A stretch of 64,000 nt of DNA from Mucilaginibacter celer (GCF_003576455.2 NZ_CP032869.1:5518001-5582000), one strand, 5' to 3'; counted from the first letter of the stretch, positions 1 through 10,173 are shown. Made by a program: numbers and translations. The notes: generated by a model from the sequence alone, not told the origin.

Positions 1-382
1 AACCCTGGCCAAAACGAAACAACGCCAACAGTAATGGCGCTGCAATGCCTATGGATGCATAGCCGGGCAACAAACCTATTGCAACCGTTGATGGTCCCAT
101 GGTCATGAGGGCGGCAACCAGGGTGGCCTTTCGTCCTTTACGATCTCCAAAGTGGCCGAATATGGCTGCACCAATCGGGCGTGCAATAAATGCCAGCGCA
201 AATGTTGCCAACGATTCTAAAGTGGCCGAGGTAGGATCGGCGGAGGAGAAAAACAGCCTCGGAAAAACCAGAACGGCAGCTGTGGCATAAATATAAAAGT
301 CGAAAAACTCAATAGTGGTGCCGATGAGGCTTGCGGTAAGGATCCGCCCTGCAGAATTTACAGGTTGATGTTGCTGGTTCAT
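1..382 (-). CDS. MFS transporter, metabolite:H+ symporter type (5' part only)
   Basis: The reading frame begins at the ATG complementary to 380-382 and runs off the left edge, so only about the first 127 residues are present. The translation starts MNQQHQPVNSAGRIL. It has a first membrane helix containing EFFDFYIYATAA, followed by the loop motif GHFGDRKGRK between helices 2 and 3. Both are typical of the metabolite:H+ symporter branch of the major facilitator superfamily (ProP, ShiA, YhjE relatives), which import small organic molecules with protons through the inner membrane. The substrate cannot be told from this fragment. A shadow frame on the plus strand covers the same bases but has no family character. 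Confidence 0.85.
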   Translation of the reverse strand, partial: MNQQHQPVNSAGRILTASLIGTTIEFFDFYIYATAAVLVFPRLFFSSADPTSATLESLATFALAFIARPIGAAIFGHFGDRKGRKATLVAALMTMGPSTVAIGLLPGYASIGIAAPLLLALFRFGQG

Positions 383-475
383 AGCGCCAAACATATTAAA
401 TTTGAGCGAACCTGCAATGATTTTCTTTATCTCCAGCCTTGCTTAATTAACGTGAATTCGGGATAAGAAAACCTT

Positions 476-660
476 AATGTCATTTCGATAGAGCCGGGAT
501 AAGAAAGCGCGCGGGAGCGAAAGAGAAATCTTCTACGTCCTGCTTTTAAACCATGCATTCGGCTTGCAGGGCGTAGAAGATTTCTCTTTCGCCACCTCAC
601 AGTCCTCCCGCCGCTCTATCGAAATGACATTTTTTATTATTTGGAGTGATTTTTCTTATC
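476..660. repeat. Long imperfect palindrome (TCATTTCGATAGAGC family)
   Basis: The two arms carry TGTCATTTCGATAGAGC (from 479) and its complement GCTCTATCGAAATGACA (to 632). Inner arms are AGAGAAATCTTCTACG and CGTAGAAGATTTCTCT. A second outer match, GATAAGAAA against TTTTTCTTATC, flanks them. The unit sits between the MFS start and the receptor stop and contains no gene. It looks like a non-autonomous palindromic (REP/MITE-like) element. It may also fold as a transcript-end hairpin for the minus-strand receptor gene downstream of its stop codon. Confidence 0.75.
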
Positions 661-671
661 TCTAACTCCGC

Positions 672-3143
672 TTAGTTACTATTATTGCTGCTCCCCTCCT
701 TCAAATCGTCATTGTTAATAGTTTTCTTAGGCTTCTTAGGTTTTGCCTGCGATAAACCACCAAACTTGTAGCTAAACGTTATTTCAAAGCTGCGGTTGTA
801 CATAATGTTTACCGAGTTTTGGTTGATATTGCCCGAGTTAACAACCGTTGGGATATGCAGCCCGTTGGTTAGGAAATTATCGGCACCAATACCGATACTG
901 CCTTTTTTATTGGCAAATTTTCTGTTGATACTGAGGTTATACACCCCAAAGCTACCCTGGTAACCCTGCAACTGAATCTGGCGCGAACGGCGGAACGCAA
1001 AGGCCTGTAGCGAGTAATTATCCGAAAGATCATAGCTGCCAAACAAGCGGTAGTTGGCCACCCAGCCACTATTTGAGGCTCGGAAAAGCGGATCGGGATT
1101 TTTATTGTCGAGATCTAAATGATACAGATCAAGGCCGCCGTTCAGGTTAAGTTTATTGCTGATAGCAATATTGGCCGAAAGGCTCATGCCATAGGCGTTT
1201 TGCTTACCCAGGTTTTGATAACTGGTTTTGATGGTATCGCCGATGGTGCTCCGGATGGTTTGGATAGCATCATTGGTATTACGCATAAAAGCCGAAATAT
1301 TGAAGTGGTTATTTTTGATATTGGTGCTGTAAGCCAGCTCAAAGTTGTTGGTAAACTCGGGCTGTAAAGCAGGGTTACCGGCACTAATGTTCAGCGGGTT
1401 TGAAGCCTGGATATTGGGGTTCAAAAACTCGATAGAAGGGCGCTGGATCCGGCGGTTATAGCCCAGTTTAAGAATATCGCCATTACCGAATTTTTTTGAG
1501 ATGTTGAGGCTGGGCACCAGGATGCCATAGTCAGGAATATTTACCGCGGCTCCGTTCTGAAAATCGGCATTAATGGTAGTATACTCATAACGCGTACCGG
1601 CTTTAACGGTATAGTTTTTAAAGGGATTAAAAGTAAAGGAAGCATAGGCCGATGCCACGTTTTGTTTATAATTAAACGCGTTTGACAAACTGGCCGACGA
1701 AACCGGTACGTAGTTAAGCGTACCATCTGCGGCAGTAAGGTAAGTGTAATCGCTGCTTACGGTACGGATAATATCCTTTGCGCCAAACTCAAGCAATTGG
1801 TTTTTTGCCAGCGGGGTTTGATAATCGGCCTCGAGGGTAAACTCCCTGTTTATGGCATTATTATCGTTTTTTAAACCTCCGGTTGTTGCTCCGTTAGTTT
1901 GATCAAGAAAAATATTCTCAAAATTATTGTCGCGGTTGTTTTGGCTGAATTCGGTAAGGAAACTAAATTCACGATCTGGCTTTTTGCCTGTTAATGTGTA
2001 TGTTAACGTAGCATCAACCGAGGTTGAGTTATTGGTGATTTTATTGCGCTGCAGGGATGAACTGCTGAGCTGGTTATTAAGATAGCTTTGCGTTAAAAAA
2101 TCATCCTGTGTAGTGGGGCGATTATTGGCACCCAATACCACACCAAGGCTAAGTGAGTTATGTTCGCTTATATCATAATCAACACCCACATTATAGCGGC
2201 CAAATAAATATTTGTTATGCGTATTGGCCGATTGAGTGGTTAAAAAGGTATTGCTTGTTGCCAGATCGGTAACGGTTTGGCTGTTGGTAAAATCGCCGGG
2301 GGTATTATAACCCGAGCGGCCGAAACCTCCAAGTGAAAAATTGAGCTTACCGGTTTTGTAATTGCCATTAAGGCCAAGGTTACTGCCCCGCGTACCGGCT
2401 GTTGTATTAAGGTTTAACGATAAACCCTGCAAGGTATTTTGCTTCAATATGATGTTGAGGATCCCGCCCGAGCCTTCTGCATCGTATTTTGCCGAAGGCG
2501 ATGTAATTACCTCCACGCTTTTAATCAAATCGGCAGGGATTTGCTTCAGAGCATCGGCAACACTGGCTGAGGCCATTGCTGAGGGTTTGCCGTTAATAAG
2601 CACTTTAATGTTTCCGCTTCCGCGCACGCTTACGTTTCCGTCCAGATCTACCGATACCATAGGCACCCGCTTCATCACATCGGTGGCATCGCCGCCGCGG
2701 GTGGTGAGGTCGTTTTCGGCGTTGTACACGGTGCGGTCAATCTTTTCTTCAACCAGAGCCTTTTTGCCGGTAACCTTTACCTCGTTCAGCAAACGGCTGT
2801 CCGGACTAAGCAAAACGCGGCCAAGCTTTAATGAACCGCCATCGCCAACTTTTAGGTTAGCGATAGTTTTATCAGCATAACTCAAAAAACTGATTTTTAA
2901 TTTATAGGTACCGGCAGCCAGTTTCCCGATAGAGAACTTGCCATCGGCTGCGGTTATGGTACCATTAAGGAGTTTGCCGGTTGCCTGGTCATATAACGAT
3001 ATAGTAGCATAATCAACAGGCTTTTGGCTAAGTGAATCGATAACCGTACCGGTTATGGATGAGGAGGCATCTGTACTGAGGCTGCTTGCTTTTGCTGCTG
3101 TGAGCGAAAAAAGACACAGCAACAGGATATATAGTTTTTTCAT
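672..3143 (-). CDS. TonB-dependent receptor-like outer membrane beta-barrel protein
   Basis: An outer membrane protein of the Bacteroidota beta-barrel family (PF14905-like), probably for uptake of an unidentified ligand. The start is placed at the second methionine, ATG at 3143, giving 823 residues, because MKKLYILLLCLFSLTAAKA is then a normal signal peptide. A frame start at 3176 would add 11 unconvincing residues. Residues about 25-105 form a carboxypeptidase-regulatory-like beta sandwich (GTVIDSLSQKPVDYATI). Next comes a plug-like segment with GGDATDVMKRVP and SVRGSGNIKVLINGKPSA, then a long strand-rich barrel. The chain ends in FEITFSYKFGG and a charged tail of about 30 residues. No SusD partner or adjacent regulator is present, so the substrate is unknown. 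Confidence 0.85.
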   Translation of the reverse strand: MKKLYILLLCLFSLTAAKASSLSTDASSSITGTVIDSLSQKPVDYATISLYDQATGKLLNGTITAADGKFSIGKLAAGTYKLKISFLSYADKTIANLKVGDGGSLKLGRVLLSPDSRLLNEVKVTGKKALVEEKIDRTVYNAENDLTTRGGDATDVMKRVPMVSVDLDGNVSVRGSGNIKVLINGKPSAMASASVADALKQIPADLIKSVEVITSPSAKYDAEGSGGILNIILKQNTLQGLSLNLNTTAGTRGSNLGLNGNYKTGKLNFSLGGFGRSGYNTPGDFTNSQTVTDLATSNTFLTTQSANTHNKYLFGRYNVGVDYDISEHNSLSLGVVLGANNRPTTQDDFLTQSYLNNQLSSSSLQRNKITNNSTSVDATLTYTLTGKKPDREFSFLTEFSQNNRDNNFENIFLDQTNGATTGGLKNDNNAINREFTLEADYQTPLAKNQLLEFGAKDIIRTVSSDYTYLTAADGTLNYVPVSSASLSNAFNYKQNVASAYASFTFNPFKNYTVKAGTRYEYTTINADFQNGAAVNIPDYGILVPSLNISKKFGNGDILKLGYNRRIQRPSIEFLNPNIQASNPLNISAGNPALQPEFTNNFELAYSTNIKNNHFNISAFMRNTNDAIQTIRSTIGDTIKTSYQNLGKQNAYGMSLSANIAISNKLNLNGGLDLYHLDLDNKNPDPLFRASNSGWVANYRLFGSYDLSDNYSLQAFAFRRSRQIQLQGYQGSFGVYNLSINRKFANKKGSIGIGADNFLTNGLHIPTVVNSGNINQNSVNIMYNRSFEITFSYKFGGLSQAKPKKPKKTINNDDLKEGSSNNSN

Positions 3144-3460
3144 TGTATTTACTGGTTTTACGTGCAAATAAAGCATGGCAAAACCGGCCGGGCAAAAGCA
3201 ATAGACGGGCGTGCAGAAAAAATCGACCGGGGGTAAATTATCGCTGATTTAAGGAATATGAGATAAAAAGGCCTTTTTTATAGGTAAAAACACGGGCGTT
3301 GTCGGCAGATTTTTGCTGTTGGCCGATTAGTGGCTATTATACCGATTGTGCATACTTAGCCTTTATTAGGCTGACAATTTTCATTGCAGTAAATCTTAAA
3401 CGCGAAACCTTATCAGCTTTACTAAGCCAAAACATACTGCTGATAAACTATATGCCTCAA
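3144..3460. other. Gene-free spacer between receptor start and TIR-NACHT stop
   Basis: This 317-base stretch must hold the promoter of the minus-strand receptor gene and the transcript end of the large TIR-NACHT gene. I see no strong hairpin with a T tract and no convincing gene. A 70-codon plus-strand frame (3299-3511) has no family character and runs into the TIR-NACHT gene. The bases just upstream of the receptor start are purine-rich (about 3205-3260). Confidence 0.5.
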
Positions 3461-6400
3461 TTATACATTTGCAAAAAAAACAGAATAGCTTTTTCCTATC
3501 ACAGCAAGTAAAGCCTGGTCAAGCCGCCCATCGTGAACAACCCGGCGTGGTGAATTTGTTGACCCAGAGCCGCCAAGATGTGAAAGTAACCGGATATTCT
3601 TCAAATCTGTGGCTGCATTTCTGAGCGCATTTATAATTTCCCTTTGCTTTTTGGCGCTATTTACCTTATTCGCTTTCAAAAAATTAATAAGCAGGTTTGC
3701 ATAGGCCAGGGTTAAAGAAGCAGGGCTATCACCTTTTAATCTGGCAAAAATCTCATCAATAAAAGATTCACTTATTTCAAAATCCCTGAACCTCGGGAGT
3801 AAAAGGAGTGTACGGTTTCTCATCTGTTCATCGGCACCCAAAGCCTGCGGCATAATTTTACTTATCTCAGTAGCATTTAGCCCAGGCAACCGACTCAGTA
3901 AAGTAACTGCTGCAACTCTCGACCGGAGTTTACCGTAAGGAATTGCCGCATCCAGAAGTAGCGTTGAAAAACGCACCCCTTGCTCTTCAAGATCAGCTGT
4001 CAAAAGTGCAAGCTCATCTCTCTTTCGCTCCGACATTACGCAAAGAACGCTTAACAGTGCATTTCTTAAACTCGTGGAATAAACGTCACACGGCTCGACG
4101 GGGAAATTGCCGAGTGAAAGTCGCTGTAAAAATGTATCAAGCTCTTTTACAAGCCAATAAAAAAAGAGCTCAAACAGACGATCGTCGTCAAAATGTTTTT
4201 CAACATATTCCCAGCAGTCCTCAGGTGTGGTGTCCTGCCACTGCAGATCTGATGCGGCAATATCGGCACATACCTCGGCAAAACCAAAACTATTGGCCCA
4301 GTGCCCGGCGTTAATAGACAAACAATCGGCACGTAGAATCGAAGAAGCCCTATCATGTGGTTTTGTTAATCCTAATTCTGCAATTGCCCGAAGTCCGACA
4401 TCTACAACCATCTTGTAAGATTCCGTTTCCGGGAGCAAATATGCGGTAACTTTGTTAGATACCGCTTTTTCACGAATGATGTTATGAAGAGAAACGGGAA
4501 TAACTCCATTTTGATGATAAACAAGTATTCCATAACCTATTATAAATGCGTCATTCCAACTGATCGATCCCTTAATAAGCGAATCGGCAAATGCTTCTAA
4601 TACCTCATAAGTCCAAGTTCCCCAACCAAAAATATAATGTAACACTGAATAATCTTTCAATGCTTGATGAGAATAACTATTCAACCAGTCAATAACATTT
4701 GGGTCGTCAAAATCAACATCGTCAAAATATTTAAATTGCTCTTGGGGTTTTTCAATGCAGTAATCAATAATTTCTTTTAACACATCGAACCCCAACGCCG
4801 AAACCGACTGCTTCCTGATCCCACGTTTTATGTCACTAATAGGTCCTCGTAATGCGAAAACAGCACGTGCTCTGGAACCATCGTCACCATATTCAGTTAA
4901 ATCGAATGTAGGCCGAACCCATGAAGGTTCCGGAATTGGGTTATGCTCAAACATCAGTAAGGCAGCGTGACGGGATAAAAAAATGACGGTTTGATCGGAA
5001 ATGTTACGTTGCCATTTTTTTTCAATCCAGGATCGTAATACCGGAATTTCTGATGGAGTGGTGCTACTGATCAAAGGCACAACACAGCTAAGTACGTCCC
5101 TGGCGGTTTTTGAGTTTATAAACGCAATTGCTTCAACTACCCTTGTGACCGTTTTATTCATGGTTAACCGGCCATCCTCGGCGCGAGTCAACAAAGTTGC
5201 CAAAGTTTGGGACAGCGTTTTTGCTTCTGCTTGTACATCTGATTGCAGTTGAAGCCATATATCTTCCCGAGAGCCGAGTTTGTTATCCAGTTTTTTTATA
5301 ACATTAGCAGCCAAAAATATTGTGAAAGCCTTCCATTCGTCGGTATAAGATAAATTGTCCAAACGACAAATATCGGCAATGATATCAAAATGTGAGCGGG
5401 ACGAAACTGAAAGAGCCGTATCATCGTTAGATAAAAGCTCTGCTAACTTCCATTTATCGGCCAGGTGAAATTCAACTTCATCAATTGCGGAGAACATTTC
5501 GAGCAATCTCTCGAATTCTTCCGGAGACATAGAAAAGCCATCTTCATTCAACGCATCGAGATAGGCCGCCAAGAGTATAATCATCGGAGGGAGATCTTCA
5601 CGCGCTTTAAAAAGATCAGAGGTTATCTCGTCAAATAACGCCGCTCCAAGTCTGGGATCGTGCATGCCTGAAGTTTCACATAAAAATTGAACAACCGCGC
5701 AAAAATAGTTTATAGCAGCTAAATTTGAGTCAAAGCGGGGCGGTGCAATCAGGGTGCCGTCAACGCCGGGTGCAAACCGGATATTTGCAGATTTTATAAT
5801 TGCTTCACACTGACGGAATATTTCGATCGGCTCGGAAGCAAACTTCATGGTATCCAAACCGACCGCAAGATTATATGTAGCATCGTCACTCCGGCCACAT
5901 AGCAGCACAGCCCATGCTTCACCCCAAATTGCCAGGTTCATTGGTGAATTAGGCGCACCTTTCCATTTCAACTCAGGTTTAACCGGCTCGCCCGTTGCCT
6001 CAATAAGTGCCTCCATCACAAACCTAAAGATTGTAACCGCCTCAGGTTCGGGTAAAGTTGGAAGCCATTGGGCCAATATCGACCAGATGTTCTCTCCTGT
6101 TTCGGTCTGATCTGCCTTTTTTTTACTCTCATTATTTCCCTTTGAACGATGCGCAAAACGAACTACCACATCGCGCAACTCATCAACTATCCGGCCACAG
6201 TGCCAGTATATGTGCTCTGCAAATACCGAATTACCAGGAAAAGGAGGGGCCTGCCCAATAGCCAATAATGCTATCCAGGCTTCTGCGGCAATCTCAGCTT
6301 CATTATCAAGAGCAACAATTTGCCGTAGAAGTTTCACTATTTTTTTGTCACTTTCTCCCGTTATTAAGGCTTTTAACACTGGCAGCAAGGTTTCGGATGG

Positions 6401-9400
6401 GTCATGCGAAATATTTTCGGTCATAAAATTTACCGGCTCATTAACTAAAGAACGGCGTCCGCCCTGTTGCGTATCCAGGTATACTGCCATATTGTAAACT
6501 ACATCCTCTCCCCCCCAACGTGGAAGAAATATTTCGGGGGCTTCATTTATACGATTTTCACGAATAGCATCTTGCTGCTGCAAAAAAACAGCCATATCCG
6601 CGTATTCTTTTATCCAGCGGGAACATTGAAAATCAGAAAAACCACCGCATAGCGCAATCAGCATTCGTAATGTTGCAGGGCTTTGATTGCGGATTGCCCC
6701 GGCAGAGTTAAGCACATGTTGTATTTCTGGCACCTTAAATAATTCAGGACGGGCAACCCGCTCATCATCCGCTCTTTTTTGCTCGCGCCATACATCAAGA
6801 GCTCTGTCATAGTTAATTCGTTTTTGAATACTTTCTGAAGCATCTGGCGCAGACAAGTTTGCTAATACCCTTGGTTCCAAATCCTCTTTTTCAAGCACTG
6901 CCCGCCGAAGTCCCTGGTGAAGCGGCCATTCCCACGCTTCCTGATCATGCACTCTTGCTTTAGCAAACACCAACAGGATAGGAGGAGTTAACCATCCTCT
7001 ATCTACAAAAATCCTCGCTAAAGGAGCTCTTAGCACCGAATCATTTTCAATGATATTTGCGGCTTCAATATCAAAGGGGTTATTTCCGTCTGAACCAGAC
7101 TGTGAGGTTAACCTCCTGCGCAGATTTACCAGGGGCTGGATAAAAAATTTCACGGTTTCGCGAGACGCACCGGATCCAAACCATGTGCTATAGCATGCAA
7201 CGAGGTTACTGATTATGGGCCCCATCAACTCTAAAATTAAATCATCCGGTAATTCAAGCAATAATGAGGTACTCAGCAGGGCTACCTCTTCCGGCGTTAT
7301 ATCCGAACCTTCTTTTTCCCAGACTGTAAGCAGAGCTTTCATCACTTCTGCCGGCTTTGGCGCAGCTTCATCTGTTTTTGCCCTGATACCTAAATAGCCA
7401 AAGGCAAGCAGTAGTGGTTCGCGCCAGCGTTGGCTTAACAAACCTTTATCTACAGAAGCTAACAGCTCGCCTATTTTTGCTGCGGTTTCCCACGATTTTC
7501 CGTTATATGTACGGCAGCTTGCCCGGCCGGCCAGGTACTCCTGGAAAGTGAGGTGATGAAACTGGAAAACTCCGGGCGCACTTTCAGAAATAACACCAAC
7601 ATGGGTGCGGATGAGGTTTAGTAAAGCCGATATTGTTTGGGTTACTTCGGCAGCGGGCATTAACATAACCGGCTTGCCTTCTAATTTGCCCAATGCTATT
7701 TCAAGCCAGCCGCGTAATTGCTCGCGCGTGGCCCTGGTAAGCACTTCATTGCGCTGCATTTCTAAAGCAATGTACGAAAGCAGCTCTTCTATTTTTCCGG
7801 GCTCGAGCAAGCGCTTTACGTAATCATTTTTTTCGGCAACCGATTCGTATGCCAGTTTCCAGCGGTTGGCCATAACGGTTATGGCGCGTTCATAAATTTC
7901 AGCCCTTATTCGCGGTAATTCGTTTAAACTATCTTCGGGAAGTAAATCATCCAATACATCTACCGGGGCAGTCAGTTCGCACAATACCTGCAACAAAAGC
8001 GGGTTTTTGGCCAACTCCCGAACCGTGGGATTCGAATCGCGCAAAATAATCGCAACCAGCCTATCGGCCATTCCACCATAATTTGGCGTTCTGGGCCTAA
8101 ATACCATTTCGGCCCAGTTGCGACAATAGTCTTCAATACCTTTTTCATCAAATGGCCGGATGATAAAGTGTTTAAAAGCTTTATCGGTTACCGGGGCAAG
8201 TTCATATCCCGCCAGCCTGCTGGTGATAACCATCTGGTTACCCCCAATATCCCCCGGATCTCCGAAGAATTTATCGAGGGTTGGATTAATGTAAGTGCGA
8301 AGAAAAATTTGAATTGAATCAACAATCCGGTGCCGGTCCATGGCAGGAACCTCATCCAGGCCGTCAAGTAAAATCACCGTACGTCCGTCCTCTATTTGTT
8401 TTATTAAAAACCTGTTGAAATAAACAGCGTTCACAGGGTCTTCCCTTAACAGGTGATTGCCAATAAACCCGGCCAGGGTAAGGTTGCCATCATGCTCCCT
8501 GCACGCTTTAGCATAATCCCGGATTGGTATTAATATGGGTAAACGCGTGGTGCCAAACTCAGTCATTCTCCGGATGGATTTAACCTGCCGAAGTTCAAAT
8601 TCTTCTGTCCAGCCGGCTAACATCTGTTCGGTAATTTTCCAGCATAAAACGGTTTTGCCGCTGCCGGGTCCGCCCCTAACTACAAGGAAACGATTTCGCT
8701 GAAAAATACCTTCCAAACTATCGTCTGATAAATTACCTGTTACAAACCTCGCAGTTGCTTCTGTTGGGAGTTGCTCAACTTCTTTTAGTTGTTTTAACTG
8801 TTCCTCAATGATCTGATCTGCTGTTTTTTTTGATGTATCGAACCGGATATCAGCAATTTCCGCTTGAATGCGCCGCTTAATCAGCTCTTCTCCTGCCATG
8901 ATCTCCTCGGTTGTTCGCTCGTCGGCCTTTAACCGCACATAAAGCTGTTGCATGGGTAAAAAACGATCACGACTAACAATTTCTGCGCATTGGCTCCGCA
9001 ATGTCTCGAGATAGGCTGCCTCAATTTCTCTTGACGTGGGCTCACGCTTTGGTAAATCAATAAATGATAAAGGCTCACTATCTGTCACAAGAAAAGCCGC
9101 TATCTCTTCGGCAAGCTGTGTAAGAAAATCATTCTTTTTCTTTTGCGTATCGACCTGATTTAAAGGAGTATTACGTCCTGCCGCAGTTTGAAAATAAGAA
9201 AGATATACCTCGGGCGGATAGCTTTCTACAGGATAATCAAATGAAGTCCAGAATAATTTTGCGGCACCCGATTTTGCTTTTCGCTCAATTATCGGCCATT
9301 CCACCTGCCTGATATAGGCGCTTTCGATGTAAGATTTGCTGCCAAGCACAAAGTAACCGGCCGCCATTTCAAGCTTATCCCTTATTTCCTTATCCCAAAT

Positions 9401-9541
9401 GGAGCCGGACGGAATTTCGTAGTCCCACCAAATCTCGGCATAGTCATTCACACCTAAATTGTTAAGGCGGTCAACGAGCCTTTTTATTTCCAATCCTTGT
9501 GCAAAGGTATGTGAGTATGATATTACAAAAAGCTTTTTCAT
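3461..9541 (-). CDS. Giant TIR-NACHT protein, probable antiphage NLR-like sensor/effector
   Basis: A 2026-residue protein with three parts. Residues 1-150 are a TIR/SEFIR-like domain: it opens KKLFVISYSH, continues with WWDYEIPSGSIWDKEI, and has a candidate catalytic glutamate at E81 in RQVEWPII. Residues about 280-560 are a NACHT STAND ATPase: Walker A GGPGSGKT at 290-297, Walker B TVILLDGLDEVP at about 388-399, then a winged-helix-like region ending near FHHLTFQEYLAGR. Residues about 700-2026 are helical and probably form a HEAT-like solenoid for sensing; this is inferred from composition. Bacterial NACHT proteins are a known antiphage family, and TIR domains commonly cleave NAD+. The gene stands alone, with no partner on the same strand except a doubtful small frame upstream. 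Confidence 0.88.
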   Translation of the reverse strand: MKKLFVISYSHTFAQGLEIKRLVDRLNNLGVNDYAEIWWDYEIPSGSIWDKEIRDKLEMAAGYFVLGSKSYIESAYIRQVEWPIIERKAKSGAAKLFWTSFDYPVESYPPEVYLSYFQTAAGRNTPLNQVDTQKKKNDFLTQLAEEIAAFLVTDSEPLSFIDLPKREPTSREIEAAYLETLRSQCAEIVSRDRFLPMQQLYVRLKADERTTEEIMAGEELIKRRIQAEIADIRFDTSKKTADQIIEEQLKQLKEVEQLPTEATARFVTGNLSDDSLEGIFQRNRFLVVRGGPGSGKTVLCWKITEQMLAGWTEEFELRQVKSIRRMTEFGTTRLPILIPIRDYAKACREHDGNLTLAGFIGNHLLREDPVNAVYFNRFLIKQIEDGRTVILLDGLDEVPAMDRHRIVDSIQIFLRTYINPTLDKFFGDPGDIGGNQMVITSRLAGYELAPVTDKAFKHFIIRPFDEKGIEDYCRNWAEMVFRPRTPNYGGMADRLVAIILRDSNPTVRELAKNPLLLQVLCELTAPVDVLDDLLPEDSLNELPRIRAEIYERAITVMANRWKLAYESVAEKNDYVKRLLEPGKIEELLSYIALEMQRNEVLTRATREQLRGWLEIALGKLEGKPVMLMPAAEVTQTISALLNLIRTHVGVISESAPGVFQFHHLTFQEYLAGRASCRTYNGKSWETAAKIGELLASVDKGLLSQRWREPLLLAFGYLGIRAKTDEAAPKPAEVMKALLTVWEKEGSDITPEEVALLSTSLLLELPDDLILELMGPIISNLVACYSTWFGSGASRETVKFFIQPLVNLRRRLTSQSGSDGNNPFDIEAANIIENDSVLRAPLARIFVDRGWLTPPILLVFAKARVHDQEAWEWPLHQGLRRAVLEKEDLEPRVLANLSAPDASESIQKRINYDRALDVWREQKRADDERVARPELFKVPEIQHVLNSAGAIRNQSPATLRMLIALCGGFSDFQCSRWIKEYADMAVFLQQQDAIRENRINEAPEIFLPRWGGEDVVYNMAVYLDTQQGGRRSLVNEPVNFMTENISHDPSETLLPVLKALITGESDKKIVKLLRQIVALDNEAEIAAEAWIALLAIGQAPPFPGNSVFAEHIYWHCGRIVDELRDVVVRFAHRSKGNNESKKKADQTETGENIWSILAQWLPTLPEPEAVTIFRFVMEALIEATGEPVKPELKWKGAPNSPMNLAIWGEAWAVLLCGRSDDATYNLAVGLDTMKFASEPIEIFRQCEAIIKSANIRFAPGVDGTLIAPPRFDSNLAAINYFCAVVQFLCETSGMHDPRLGAALFDEITSDLFKAREDLPPMIILLAAYLDALNEDGFSMSPEEFERLLEMFSAIDEVEFHLADKWKLAELLSNDDTALSVSSRSHFDIIADICRLDNLSYTDEWKAFTIFLAANVIKKLDNKLGSREDIWLQLQSDVQAEAKTLSQTLATLLTRAEDGRLTMNKTVTRVVEAIAFINSKTARDVLSCVVPLISSTTPSEIPVLRSWIEKKWQRNISDQTVIFLSRHAALLMFEHNPIPEPSWVRPTFDLTEYGDDGSRARAVFALRGPISDIKRGIRKQSVSALGFDVLKEIIDYCIEKPQEQFKYFDDVDFDDPNVIDWLNSYSHQALKDYSVLHYIFGWGTWTYEVLEAFADSLIKGSISWNDAFIIGYGILVYHQNGVIPVSLHNIIREKAVSNKVTAYLLPETESYKMVVDVGLRAIAELGLTKPHDRASSILRADCLSINAGHWANSFGFAEVCADIAASDLQWQDTTPEDCWEYVEKHFDDDRLFELFFYWLVKELDTFLQRLSLGNFPVEPCDVYSTSLRNALLSVLCVMSERKRDELALLTADLEEQGVRFSTLLLDAAIPYGKLRSRVAAVTLLSRLPGLNATEISKIMPQALGADEQMRNRTLLLLPRFRDFEISESFIDEIFARLKGDSPASLTLAYANLLINFLKANKVNSAKKQREIINALRNAATDLKNIRLLSHLGGSGSTNSPRRVVHDGRLDQALLAVIGKSYSVFFANV

Positions 9542-9552
9542 TTAGGGGGGGA

Positions 9553-9849
9553 TTATCGGTTTGGAGAATAAGCAAGTCGCCTGGGACGTGGAGTTTTTGA
9601 ATCAAACTTTTTGAAGGAGAATGGCTTGCTATATAAGATCTGGAGTATTTTGCTCTGAAGGGCGTTGCCGGAATCTTCCGTTTCATTGAATTTCGTCTTC
9701 CATTCGCGTAGATTGGTCTGTAAATCGACTAAAACATCAATAAGAAGATGCAAAATTGCACTCCTTGCACTTCTATAAAGCGACCGCCTTATTCCCGGGA
9801 AAGTAAAAGCTATTTGATGCTTATAACTGTACGGATGCTTTGTAAGCAT
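9553..9849 (-). CDS. Possible small protein just upstream of the TIR-NACHT gene
   Basis: A 98-codon frame ends 11 bases before the TIR-NACHT start, so the two could be co-transcribed. The start is ATG at 9849. The protein is basic, with one helix-prone stretch (RSAILHLLIDVLVDLQTNLREW) and a basic tail (KTPRPRRLAYSPNR). It resembles no family I recognise. It could be a real leader or regulatory gene or just an open frame in the 5' region. Another frame on the same strand overlaps it (9471-9686) and is less likely. Confidence 0.25.
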   Translation of the reverse strand: MLTKHPYSYKHQIAFTFPGIRRSLYRSARSAILHLLIDVLVDLQTNLREWKTKFNETEDSGNALQSKILQILYSKPFSFKKFDSKTPRPRRLAYSPNR

Positions 9850-10173
9850 AAGTTATTGCGAATAAGGTTTAACTTCCTAAATATAAGAAGTTTTCGCTTT
9901 AAGAATATAAAAAATAAAAAAGTTTACATTGATATTTTTCCATTTACCTGGAGTTTGCTTAAAACATATTGGAGAGGGCCGGGTGATGGTTTGCGGCCAT
10001 TGGCGCGAACTGCCATGACACCATATATACTAATTCAAGGCTCTACTAAACCTTCTGTCTCCCAAAAAGCGTTCCGGACTTTTACCCGGAACGTTTAAAT
10101 AATGTTTAACAAAACCCCATACTAAAAAAGGTGCTCTGAGCTAAGTCTGATTGCTTTTGATAGATGATACCAA
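9850..10173. other. Accessory spacer without a clear gene
   Basis: The region is AT-rich from about 9860 to 9970. It then shifts to a more GC-rich patch near 9971-10015 before the hairpin at 10066-10097. A plus-strand frame (9748-10098) crosses it but has no protein-like composition. The base composition differs from the flanking genes and may be leftover acquired DNA; that is inference. Confidence 0.4.
10066..10097. terminator. Hairpin with A and T flanks, probable terminator
   Basis: The arms CGTTCCGG and CCGGAACG pair over 8 bases around a short A/T loop, with an A run on the left and TTTAAAT on the right. It lies downstream of the stop of the minus-strand AraC-permease fusion, whose stop is at 10174, and could end that transcript. 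Confidence 0.5.

Noticed and set aside
3299..3511. 70-codon plus-strand frame between the receptor and TIR-NACHT genes
   Set aside because: No family character, and it runs into the TIR-NACHT coding region on the other strand.
9748..10098. 116-codon plus-strand frame
   Set aside because: Composition is that of untranslated AT-rich DNA and it overlaps a hairpin; no recognisable protein features.
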